From Prevotella sp. P5-50 (lineage in GTDB: Bacteria > Bacteroidota > Bacteroidia > Bacteroidales > Bacteroidaceae): a DNA stretch of 55,194 nt. The stretch covers positions 1 through 55,194 of the forward strand of contig NZ_NPJA01000003.1 in assembly GCF_002251295.1 (NCBI RefSeq). Reading direction: 5' to 3'. Each line of letters opens with the position of its first letter. Positions within the stretch are counted from its first letter, which is position 1. The translations under genes were made by a program, and so were the position numbers. A model generated the notes under the pieces. It was not told where the DNA came from. It saw only the letters and a list, made by a program, of their open reading frames with translations, and made no database searches. This document shows, in pieces, positions 43,734 through 52,377 of this stretch.

Positions 43734-44662
43734 AAAAAATCCTCTATTACATCGTCTTTACCCTGTGGTACATCATTTCGCTGTTGCCACTCCGCGTACT
43801 TTATGTTCTGTCAGACGTATTGTATCTGGTGCTCTACCGTATCGTGGGCTACCGTCGCCGCACCGTCTGGACCAATATTGTCACTGCTTTTCCTGAGATG
43901 ACCGCCGAGGAACACCAAGATGTGGAACGCGGCTTTTACCACTTCTTCTGCGACTATATGGTGGAAAGTATCAAACTGTTGACCATGAGCGAGGCAGAAA
44001 TAAAACGCCGAATGGTGTTCAAAAGCGCTGAACGCATCAACGAGGTGGTGGAAAGCGGACAGTCGTGTGCGATCTATCTGGGTCACTATTGCAACTGGGA
44101 GTGGATTACTTCACTGCCTTTGTGGGTTACGCCCAAGGCACATTGTGGACAGATTTACCATCCATTGGAGAATAAAGACTTCGATAAACTGTTTCTTCGC
44201 ATGCGCCAAAGATTCGGTGCAAAGTGTATTGCCATGAATAATACACTGCGCGAAATGGTGAGATACCGCAAAGAAGGACAACCCGTTGTGATCGGCTACA
44301 TATCCGATCAGGTGCCGATGTGGCAGAATATCCACCACTGGTGCAATTTCCTTCACCACGACACACCCGTACTTACCGGCACAGAGCGTATTGCCCGCAG
44401 CATGAACCATGCGGTGTTTTATATGGAAGTGAGCCGTGTCAAGCGTGGATATTATGAAGTAGAATTCAAACTCGTGACGCGCGAACCGGACAAAATGCCT
44501 GAATATGCCATTACCGACCGTTATTTCCAACTGTTGGAAGATACTATTCGTAAGCGCCCTGAATTATGGCTTTGGAGTCACAACCGATGGAAGCGTACAC
44601 GCGAAAAGTTCAACCGTTTTTATGAAACAGTGGATGGCAAGGTGATTCGACGACGCGAATAG
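43730..44662 (+). CDS. Lipid A biosynthesis acyltransferase (LpxL/HtrB-like)
   Basis: 310 residues. An N-terminal membrane segment, then the acyltransferase HX4E motif in GHYCNWEW and the conserved DQVPMWQNIHHW and WLWSHNRWKR, typical of LpxL/LpxM enzymes. Adds a secondary acyl chain to the lipid A precursor at the inner membrane. Overlaps the eptA-like gene by four bases (ATGA), so the two are coupled. Convergent with the sulfatase operon. Confidence 0.92.
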   Translation: MKKILYYIVFTLWYIISLLPLRVLYVLSDVLYLVLYRIVGYRRRTVWTNIVTAFPEMTAEEHQDVERGFYHFFCDYMVESIKLLTMSEAEIKRRMVFKSAERINEVVESGQSCAIYLGHYCNWEWITSLPLWVTPKAHCGQIYHPLENKDFDKLFLRMRQRFGAKCIAMNNTLREMVRYRKEGQPVVIGYISDQVPMWQNIHHWCNFLHHDTPVLTGTERIARSMNHAVFYMEVSRVKRGYYEVEFKLVTREPDKMPEYAITDRYFQLLEDTIRKRPELWLWSHNRWKRTREKFNRFYETVDGKVIRRRE

Positions 44663-44718
44663 ATACCCCAAAGGCACTTCTGAATAGTTTTCAATCGCTA
44701 TTCATCTTCTCCTTCTGC

Positions 44719-46659
44719 TTAGAGTTTCAGCCTGTTTTGCGTCATTCGTTCCATGTACTGCTGTATGATGGCTTTGAGCTCGCGCACCATTTTTTGCTCC
44801 ACATCAACACGACCTTTCAGATTTCGCTGCATCAGTCTGTCATCCAACCGATAGATGGCTTTGGTCTTCTGACCGTCAAACTGCAACACATAACCGTATT
44901 TGACATACTGATAGATGCCGTTGAGATAGTTCACTGCCCATGTGTCTTTGCCTGCTGTCTGCAACACATCGATGCCAAAGGCACAGTAGGGTTTGGGGTA
45001 ATTCAACAGTCCCATGACTGTTGGCAGTATATCTATTTGCTGCGCCACCTTGTCTTCTATCGCCGGTGTCAAACTGCCATCGGGTGCATAGATGATGATG
45101 GGCGAACAGAAACCACCGAGGTCTGACTGAAATTCGGGATGGTTACTGAGATTGGTATGATCGCTCGTCAACACAAAAATAGTGTTTTTAAACCATGGTT
45201 GGCGCGATGCCGTTTGGAAGAATTTGCCTATCGCCATATCCGTATAGCGAATACATTTATGGATGACGAGCTGTTCTTCGGGGAAGCGCTGCTTATATTT
45301 TTCGGGAATGACAAAGGGATGATGGCTCGATGCAGTAAACAGTGCTGTCATGAACGGTTGTTTCATTTCTCCCATCTTCGTAGCATAATACTGCATAAAA
45401 GGTTCATCCCATATAGCCCATGTACCGTCGAAATCTTCATCACTGCCGAAGCGTTTGTCCTGATTGAAGTCTTCTCTGCCGTAATAGTGTTGGAATCCGG
45501 TCTTCGTGGCAAATGCCTGAAAGCCCATAGATCCGCGCTGTGCGCCATGGAAGAATGCTGTTTGGTAGCCTTCCCCTGCCAACATAGATGCCAAACCGCC
45601 CACATCGTTCATGGCTGATGGTGTGAGGAAGAATGGTTCTACAAACATTGGAATACTGGAAAGTACGCTGGGCATGCCGTCAATGCTCTTTCTGCCGTTG
45701 CAGAAACTGTATTTAAACGTGACGCTCCGACCTATCAATGAATCCACACAGGGCGTATATCCCTTGTATGTTCCCTGTTCCAAATCGCGGTTGAGCGCAC
45801 CGATATACTCCCTGCCGAAGCTCTCCACGATGAGTACCACCACGTTTTTCTTCTTCATCGGACCTTCTGCAGCAGCATGCACCGGTGTATAGATAGCTGC
45901 CATGGTTGCCTCATTATGATAATAGGTGGGCACCACAAAGACCGATTTGCCTATCGTACGATAGAGTGAGAACGGCGTATTGAGCACCAGTGCTGCCTCG
46001 CTGGGCCGCTCAGCATATTGATTGGCATTGCTCACAGTGATGGGTCTCACAGCCTTTGTGAATCCTCCACGTATGCCACCGATAGCCAATGGAGTGACTA
46101 CCGCCAGCGACAACACCATTGCCACAGCGTAGCGCCAGGGCGACAGCCACTTGGCTTCCATTCTTGGCGAACGGTATAAGCGCCACAATCCATAGATGAC
46201 AACCACTGCGAGCACCACGAAATACCAGTGGTGGAGCAGTTCTTTCATGACAATGCCACCGAGGTTTCCTTCGTTCTGAAACTCGCTAAACACCGTTGTG
46301 GTAGTGCGTCGCATGGTAAAGGGGAAGTAGGCAGCATCGCACAGATTGGCCACCAGAGCCAAACCGTTGATGGTTACAAACAAGATGCGACACATGCGGT
46401 GATACCAGAAACGTTCCTTCAACCATAGCGGCAATAGCATGAGCACCATCCACAAGCCGTTGGTCACCAAGAGTGCAGCGGTGTCGAACACCAGTCCGCC
46501 CCTGCACAGACTGAGAAAATGGCTGAATGTCATGTTCTCAGCAAAGTGTGTCCAGTTGTCGAGCAAGTATGCCACACGCGCCAACATATAGACAGCGTAT
46601 GCCAAAATCATATTGTATGCCACCGCCACCAACGGTGCTATGTATTTCAGTTGTTTCAT
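44719..46659 (-). CDS. LTA synthase-like membrane sulfatase, copy 2
   Basis: 646 residues: five hydrophobic segments in the first 190 residues, then an extracytoplasmic sulfatase domain. The metal site begins VVLIVESFGREY, with the catalytic Thr probably in NGRKSIDGMPS (CxRS-like; Ser or Thr), and TSDHTNLSNHPEF supplies the Asp-His pair. Family members transfer phosphoglycerol from a phospholipid to a glycolipid or glycan. A Gram-negative host makes no teichoic acid, so a membrane glycan is the likely acceptor. Lies 15 bp after the related gene at 46675-48492. Confidence 0.85.
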   Translation of the reverse strand: MKQLKYIAPLVAVAYNMILAYAVYMLARVAYLLDNWTHFAENMTFSHFLSLCRGGLVFDTAALLVTNGLWMVLMLLPLWLKERFWYHRMCRILFVTINGLALVANLCDAAYFPFTMRRTTTTVFSEFQNEGNLGGIVMKELLHHWYFVVLAVVVIYGLWRLYRSPRMEAKWLSPWRYAVAMVLSLAVVTPLAIGGIRGGFTKAVRPITVSNANQYAERPSEAALVLNTPFSLYRTIGKSVFVVPTYYHNEATMAAIYTPVHAAAEGPMKKKNVVVLIVESFGREYIGALNRDLEQGTYKGYTPCVDSLIGRSVTFKYSFCNGRKSIDGMPSVLSSIPMFVEPFFLTPSAMNDVGGLASMLAGEGYQTAFFHGAQRGSMGFQAFATKTGFQHYYGREDFNQDKRFGSDEDFDGTWAIWDEPFMQYYATKMGEMKQPFMTALFTASSHHPFVIPEKYKQRFPEEQLVIHKCIRYTDMAIGKFFQTASRQPWFKNTIFVLTSDHTNLSNHPEFQSDLGGFCSPIIIYAPDGSLTPAIEDKVAQQIDILPTVMGLLNYPKPYCAFGIDVLQTAGKDTWAVNYLNGIYQYVKYGYVLQFDGQKTKAIYRLDDRLMQRNLKGRVDVEQKMVRELKAIIQQYMERMTQNRLKL

Positions 46660-46674
46660 TTTCAGTCCTTTCGT

Positions 46675-48492
46675 TTATCGTTTTTTCAGGTCCGCCGATG
46701 TTTTTTGCAACAGCGCCTTACCCATCCTGACGAGTCGTTCCTTATCTGTTGAGTTGCCGGCAATCACCTTTTCTGAGTTCAGATCATAGACCACATATCC
46801 CGTAGAATCCACCAGTGAGAATCCATTATTATAGGTATGATAGGCAAAGGGATAGCTATAGGAGTTGCTCAGCACATCGCGGCTGAAGCCAAAGTCAGCA
46901 TGGTCGATGCCCAACTGTGCCAACAGTGTGGCAGCCAAGTCTGTTTGGTTGCATAGCTTACTGATGCGCTTAGGTGTTTTGACTGCTCCTCCCACCCATA
47001 GCATGGGTATGTGGTTTCTCACCTGATGCGTTTCGTCAATGTCTTTATAGTTGATGCCATGGTCGGGCAGCATCACCACCAAGGTGTTCTTCCAGCGTGG
47101 CGATTGCTTCAACTGGGCAATGAACTGACCGATACACTGGTCGAGATAATAGAACGCATTGAGCACTTTGTCATCGAAACGATGCACAGGCACATCCCAT
47201 GGCTCATGACTGCTGAGGGTGCTATACCCGATGAGATAGGGTCTCGCCATGGTATCTGTCAGTTGCCTCAACGTTTCAAACGTGATATCATCGCGTACGC
47301 CCCACTCCGCCGACTGTTGTTCTTCCTGGCTATAGTCAGCTTTCCACGTCAGTTGACTGAATCCTCCGCCCACGAGATAACTTCTCATATTCGTGAAATT
47401 GATGTCGCCACCGTATAGATAGTGGGTATTGTAACCCTGTCGGGCAAGCGTTGCTGCCATGTTGGGGAGACTTCTCGACTTAGCCGGCATCTTCATCACA
47501 GAGGTGGTAGGAAACGATGGATAGCCGCTCCAAGTGCATAGCGTTCCTCTGTCGGTGCGCCACGAATTGGCGTAACAGTTGTCGAAATAGATGCCTTCGC
47601 GCGTCAGTCGGCAGAGATTCGGCATGATGTCGGTACGTCCACCGATATCAGTAAACTCGCCTCCCGCACTTTCCAGCAAGATGACGATGATGTCAGGACG
47701 CTGCGTGGTGAGTAGCGAATCTGTGTCTGTACTCGTTGTGGGAAAGAGTTGTGCAGTCAGTTTCTCACATGTTTCATCGTCCATATAGTGGTAGTCTGTC
47801 TGGTCGCTGGCAGTTCTTTCCATCGATGCCAGAAAACTAAACACCGGGTTGACCGCTGCGTGATTGAGGAATTGGTTCTGCGAGAAATACACCTGTCCGA
47901 TATTGGTGGTCGATTCATCCAATCCGCCACGAATACCGATGACCATCAACGGCACCGTTGCCACCATCAGCAGCATGGCTATCCAGCGGCGGCAAGTCAC
48001 TTTGAAATGCCATCTGTGACGCATCATCAGCACGGCAATCACCGTTGTCACCACTGCTATGATCACCACTCTCCACACGATATAACCTATGCTGACACTG
48101 GCAAAAGCGTCACCTGGAGTGGAAAGAAACTGTAAACAGGAGGCATCGAGCTTGAATCCCCAGAACGGATAAAGGCTCGTATCAGCCACAAATGCCAAGG
48201 CGAGGATGAAAGCCACTACGGCATAATAGCCGTTGAGAACTTTGCGCAACACCTCCGTGCGCTTCCACCACACCGATACCGCCATCACCAAGAAGGGCAC
48301 AATCGTCAGATAGAGTGCCGTAGAGAGGTCGAGCGACAGTCCGTGCTTCACCACTTGCCAGACGTCAGCCCCTTCAAACGGATGGTTGCTGCGCAGTGCG
48401 AGCATGAAACAGACCTTCGCGGCTATAAAGATGCCTATCATCTTGATATAGTCGCCCAGCATGAGTTGGAATCTTCCTATGATACCTTTCAT
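46675..48492 (-). CDS. LTA synthase-like membrane sulfatase, copy 1
   Basis: 605 residues with the same design as its neighbour: several N-terminal membrane segments, then IIVILLESAGGEFTD, NSWRTDRGTLCTWSG (probable nucleophile Thr) and VVMLPDHGINYKD. Sequence similarity between the two is moderate, so the duplication is old. It follows the MsbA-like gene by 64 bp in the miaB operon. Probable phosphoglycerol or phosphoethanolamine transferase to envelope glycans. Confidence 0.85.
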   Translation of the reverse strand: MKGIIGRFQLMLGDYIKMIGIFIAAKVCFMLALRSNHPFEGADVWQVVKHGLSLDLSTALYLTIVPFLVMAVSVWWKRTEVLRKVLNGYYAVVAFILALAFVADTSLYPFWGFKLDASCLQFLSTPGDAFASVSIGYIVWRVVIIAVVTTVIAVLMMRHRWHFKVTCRRWIAMLLMVATVPLMVIGIRGGLDESTTNIGQVYFSQNQFLNHAAVNPVFSFLASMERTASDQTDYHYMDDETCEKLTAQLFPTTSTDTDSLLTTQRPDIIVILLESAGGEFTDIGGRTDIMPNLCRLTREGIYFDNCYANSWRTDRGTLCTWSGYPSFPTTSVMKMPAKSRSLPNMAATLARQGYNTHYLYGGDINFTNMRSYLVGGGFSQLTWKADYSQEEQQSAEWGVRDDITFETLRQLTDTMARPYLIGYSTLSSHEPWDVPVHRFDDKVLNAFYYLDQCIGQFIAQLKQSPRWKNTLVVMLPDHGINYKDIDETHQVRNHIPMLWVGGAVKTPKRISKLCNQTDLAATLLAQLGIDHADFGFSRDVLSNSYSYPFAYHTYNNGFSLVDSTGYVVYDLNSEKVIAGNSTDKERLVRMGKALLQKTSADLKKR

Positions 48493-48556
48493 CGTTGTTA
48501 CCCTTGTTTGTTGATCGTGTTGATGTTGTTTTCCTGTCGGATGCCACCACAGTGGC

Positions 48557-50389
48557 TTATCCTAAGTTCTGCATATCGTTGAGTCGTTTATAGAATCCAT
48601 CCATCGCCAGGAGTGACTCGTGGGTGCCACGCTCTACGATATGTCCCTCATGGAGCACACATATCTCGTCGGCATTGCGTATAGTACTGAGCCGGTGGGC
48701 AATGGCTATGGTGGTGCGCTGCTTCATCAGTCGCTCCAGTGCATCCTGTACCAAGCGCTCACTCTCGGTATCGAGTGCCGATGTGGCTTCGTCGAGTATG
48801 AGTATTGGAGGATTTTTCAATATCGCACGTGCAATGCTGACACGCTGACGCTGACCGCCCGACAGGCGTCCGCCACGGTCGCCGATATTGGTATCAAACT
48901 GTTGTTCGCTCTGCATGATGAAGTCGTAGGCATTGGCTATGCGTGCGGCTTCCGCCACCTGTTCATCGGTGGCAGTCTCCACACCGAAGGCGATATTGTT
49001 GCGGAACGAGTCGTTGAAGAGTATCGCCTCTTGGTTTACATTACCGATCAACTGTCGCAAATCCTGTATGCCGAGGTCTTTCACATTGATGCCATCGATA
49101 AGCACTTCGCCCTCTTGCACGTCGTAATAGCGGGGAATGAGATCGACCAATGTCGATTTACCGCTACCGCTCTGTCCCACCAAGGCAATGGTTTTTCCCT
49201 TTGGAATGGTGAGGTTGATATGTCGCAACACCCACTGGTCGCCATAACGGAACGACACATTGCGCAGTTCAATCTGATGTTCAAACTGCTGGATATGCTG
49301 CGGATGGTCTGACTCCTTGATGCTGTCGTCAGCCATGAGTATCTTATCCACACGTTCCATCGATGCCAATCCTTTCGGAATGTTATAGCCAGCCTTTGAA
49401 AACTCCTTCAGCGGATTGATGATGGAGTAGAGGATGACCATGTAGTAGATGAATGTCGGACCCGACAGGGCGTGGTAGTTGAGCACCAATACACCGCCAA
49501 ACCACAACACGATGACGATCATCACAGTGCCCAGAAACTCGCTCATGGGGTGTGCCAGCTGTTGGCGAATGTTCACGTGCATGATATCATTGCGGTAGCC
49601 TGTATTGATGCGGTCAAACTTCTGTCGCATCTTTTCCTCGGCACAGAATGCTTTGATGATGCGCAGACCGCCGAGGGTTTCCTCTACCACGCTCATCGTG
49701 TCGCTCCATAGCGATTGTGCCTTGATCGATTTGGCTTTGAGCTTACGGCCCACAAATCCCATGAACCATCCCATAACGGGCACGATGACGAGGGTAAACA
49801 CGGTGAGTTGCCATGATATAAAGACGAGTGTGGTGAAGTATGCCACGATGAGTACGGGGTTTTTGAAAAGCATGTCAAGACTCGACATGATGCTCGATTC
49901 TATCTCTTGCACGTCGCCACTCATGCGGGCAATGATATCGCCTTTGCGTTCCTCGCTGAAGAATCCGAGGGGCAACGCCGTGATTTTCCGATAGAGCTGG
50001 TTGCGAATATCGCGCACCACCCCCGTGCGGATGGGCACGATGGTAGCCGATGAGAGGAAGTAGGCGCCCGTTTTGAGCATGGTGGTAAAAGCCAGAAACA
50101 GTCCGATGAAGAGCAGTGTGGTGGTCTGTCCATGTTCTGCCAACAGGGTGTTGACGTAGTAGTTGAGATTGTTCATCAATACTTCTTGCGCATTGCCCCA
50201 GTCCCATGCCATCCAACCGGTGGCAGCCTTACCGTCGCCGGTCTTGAATATGATTTGCAGGATAGGTATGAGTGCGGCAAACGAGAAGATGTTGAGTACT
50301 GCCGAGAGGATGTTGAACACCACCGACAACACCAGATACTTCTTATAGGGAGGCACGAAGCGCCTCAACACATTGATAAATTCTCTCAT
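48557..50389 (-). CDS. MsbA-like ABC exporter
   Basis: 610 residues in one chain: six membrane segments (residues about 15-320) and an ATPase with Walker A GQSGSGKST, signature LSGGQRQR, Walker B ILILDEATSALD and the switch histidine in IAIAHRLSTI. Works as a homodimer. MsbA flips lipid A and phospholipids; the envelope genes around it fit that, but a peptide or glycolipid substrate cannot be ruled out. Overlaps miaB by four bases. Confidence 0.9.
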   Translation of the reverse strand: MREFINVLRRFVPPYKKYLVLSVVFNILSAVLNIFSFAALIPILQIIFKTGDGKAATGWMAWDWGNAQEVLMNNLNYYVNTLLAEHGQTTTLLFIGLFLAFTTMLKTGAYFLSSATIVPIRTGVVRDIRNQLYRKITALPLGFFSEERKGDIIARMSGDVQEIESSIMSSLDMLFKNPVLIVAYFTTLVFISWQLTVFTLVIVPVMGWFMGFVGRKLKAKSIKAQSLWSDTMSVVEETLGGLRIIKAFCAEEKMRQKFDRINTGYRNDIMHVNIRQQLAHPMSEFLGTVMIVIVLWFGGVLVLNYHALSGPTFIYYMVILYSIINPLKEFSKAGYNIPKGLASMERVDKILMADDSIKESDHPQHIQQFEHQIELRNVSFRYGDQWVLRHINLTIPKGKTIALVGQSGSGKSTLVDLIPRYYDVQEGEVLIDGINVKDLGIQDLRQLIGNVNQEAILFNDSFRNNIAFGVETATDEQVAEAARIANAYDFIMQSEQQFDTNIGDRGGRLSGGQRQRVSIARAILKNPPILILDEATSALDTESERLVQDALERLMKQRTTIAIAHRLSTIRNADEICVLHEGHIVERGTHESLLAMDGFYKRLNDMQNLG

Positions 50390-51711
50390 AGTATCTCGCC
50401 GAATAATGTTGCACTGGTACTTCCTGTGATGCGCACGCGTACGGTTTCGCCGATGTGATGTCCTTTCTTATCCATCACCACCGCCTTGTTTTGTTCTGTG
50501 CGCCCCATGAGTTGTTCGCGCGAACGCTTACTGAACGACTCTATCAACACGTCAAACTCCTTGCCCTCGTCTTTGCGGTTTTGTGCGGCGCTGACCTCTG
50601 TTTGCAGGCGAATCAGTTCGTTCAGTCGTTCTATTTTCACCTCTTCCGGCACATTGTCGGGCAGGTGTTTGGCAGCATAGGTGCCTGGGCGTTCACTGTA
50701 TTTGAACATGAAGGCAGAGTCAAACTGACATTCACGCACGAGCGAGAGCGTTTCCTCATGGTCTTCGGGAGTCTCGTCGTGGTAGCCCACGAAGATGTCT
50801 GTGGTCAGTCCGCAACCGGGAATGATGCGGCGTATGGCTTCCACACGCTCTAAATACTGCTCGCGGGTGTATTTGCGGTTCATCAGTTTCAGTATCTTGT
50901 TGCTACCGCTTTGTGCCGGGAAGTGGATGTGTTTACAGAGATTGGGCTCTTCGGCTATGGCATGTAGGATATCCTCTGTCATATCTTCCGGATTGGATGT
51001 GGTGAAGCGCACGCGCATATCGGGCACCTCCTGCGCTACGAGATGGAGCAACTGTGCGAACGATGTGCTGCCTGGCTCGCGTTTTCCCGATGGCGACAGT
51101 CCGTAGCTATTGACGTTTTGTCCCAGCAGAGTCACCTCTTTGAAGCCTCTGTCGTTCAGGTCTCTCACTTCGCGGAGTATGCTTTCCACGTCGCGTGACC
51201 GTTCGCGTCCGCGTGTATAGGGCACGATGCAATAGTGGCAGAAGTTGTTGCATCCTCTCATGATGCTGACAAATCCTCCGATATGTGCGCCATGCAGTCG
51301 TTGTGGCACGATGTCGCGATAGGTCTCTGTGGTAGATAGTTCTATGTTGATGGCTTTATGTCCGTTTTCCGCTTGTGCTATGAGGTCGGGCAGTGTGAGG
51401 TAAGCGTCTGGTCCTGCCACGAGATCGCAATGGTGGTTTTCTATCAGATCGTCCTTCACGCGTTCTGCCATACACCCTATCACGCCGATGATCAGTGGTC
51501 GTTTGCGCTTGATGGCATCGAGTGCATCGAGTCGGTGATATATTTTCTGTTCGGCGTTATCGCGTATCGAACAGGTGTTCAGAAACACTGCATCAGCCTC
51601 ATCGAGGTTTTCAGTGTGTTCGTATCCGGCCATTTGCATCACGCTGGCCACTACCTCCGAATCAGCTACATTCATCTGACATCCGTAGGTTTCAATATAA
51701 AGTTTCTTCAT
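50386..51711 (-). CDS. miaB: tRNA-2-methylthio-N6-dimethylallyladenosine synthase
   Basis: 441 residues. N-terminal UPF0004 domain with YGCQMNVADSE and three cluster cysteines, a radical SAM domain with CNNFCHYCIVP (CX3CX2C), and a C-terminal TRAM domain. Adds the methylthio group to i6A37 of tRNAs that read U-starting codons. First gene of a four-gene operon with the exporter and the sulfatases. The visible promoter is in repeat block E (TTTG-N19-TAACTTTG, -7 at 51731-51738). Confidence 0.95.
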   Translation of the reverse strand: MKKLYIETYGCQMNVADSEVVASVMQMAGYEHTENLDEADAVFLNTCSIRDNAEQKIYHRLDALDAIKRKRPLIIGVIGCMAERVKDDLIENHHCDLVAGPDAYLTLPDLIAQAENGHKAINIELSTTETYRDIVPQRLHGAHIGGFVSIMRGCNNFCHYCIVPYTRGRERSRDVESILREVRDLNDRGFKEVTLLGQNVNSYGLSPSGKREPGSTSFAQLLHLVAQEVPDMRVRFTTSNPEDMTEDILHAIAEEPNLCKHIHFPAQSGSNKILKLMNRKYTREQYLERVEAIRRIIPGCGLTTDIFVGYHDETPEDHEETLSLVRECQFDSAFMFKYSERPGTYAAKHLPDNVPEEVKIERLNELIRLQTEVSAAQNRKDEGKEFDVLIESFSKRSREQLMGRTEQNKAVVMDKKGHHIGETVRVRITGSTSATLFGEIL

Positions 51712-51730
51712 CTTTTTCGTATTTAGGGTA

Positions 51731-51895
51731 CAAAGTTAGTGCAAACCGAGCGGAATACAAAAGGAAAACTCGTTTTTCTTTTGTATTCCCGAGGTGCAGC
51801 CTAACTTGGAAGCGTAGCTTCAAAGTTACGATTAAGTGAGCGGAATGCAAAAGGAAATACCTTTTCTTTTGATTTTCCGAACGTAGGCAATCCCC
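51731..51895 (-). repeat. Promoter-bearing tandem repeat, block E (2 units)
   Basis: TAACTTTG (minus strand) at 51731-51738 and 51821-51828; each has TTTG 19 bases away (51758-51761 and 51848-51851). The first long hairpin (51752-51789) is a 17 bp stem that differs from block C by an A-T pair in place of G-C. The small hairpin is GAAGC-GTA-GCTTC inside TAACTT/AAGTTA. Points into miaB. Confidence 0.87.
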
Positions 51896-51968
51896 AATAA
51901 AATTCTCCCCAAAAGCGAGGTATTCGAGCGCATTTTCAGTTGGGATTTTCGTTGAAGATTATTATTTC

Positions 51969-52025
51969 TGGCCATAGGCCATATCTTATCAAAGATTTCC
52001 TCCAAAGATTTCTAGCCGTAGGCTA
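51969..52025. other. Two triloop hairpins, possible decayed repeat copies
   Basis: TGGCC-ATA-GGCCA (51969-51981) and TAGCC-GTA-GGCTA (52013-52025) have the same 5+3+5 design as the small hairpins of the promoter repeats. Between 52026 and 52170 a short 11 bp motif (TCTAAATTCCG) recurs; no gene is seen. Confidence 0.4.
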
Positions 52026-52170
52026 CCCCCAAAACATCCGTTTAAATTCCGTCTAAATTCCGTCTAAATTCCGATGATTGATTTCCATGTGACCTTTTAT
52101 ATTCCGATGATCATAAAAACCAATGCAATGCGCATGACATAAGCATTACAAAACCCATCCATACAAAACC

Positions 52171-52258
52171 AAATTCAATGAAATTGCGAACCAAATTCAT
52201 TGAAATTGCAAACCAAATTCAATGAATTTGCAAACCAATCTCAATGAATTTGCTCAGC
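52171..52258. repeat. 22 bp tandem array, four units (CAAATTCATTGA type), second locus
   Basis: Units at 52171, 52193, 52215 and 52237, each a near-palindrome CAAATTCAATGAATTTG followed by CAAAC or CTCAG. The same consensus, period and copy number as 37546-37633, 14.6 kb away. Confidence 0.85.
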
Positions 52259-52295
52259 CATCTGCCGTTCACACCACCGCTACACGATACAGAAA

Positions 52296-52342
52296 GGGTG
52301 TAAACCCAGCATGCACAACAGCGCTATGCAAGGTTTACACCC
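52296..52342 (-). terminator. Hairpin after the M13 peptidase gene
   Basis: GGGTGTAAACC (52296-52306) and GGTTTACACCC (52332-52342) form a perfect 11 bp stem around 25 bases. No T run follows on the minus strand, so its role as a terminator is uncertain. Confidence 0.45.
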
Positions 52343-52377
52343 ATGATAGCTGACGCTCCACAGGGGCAACAGCGATG

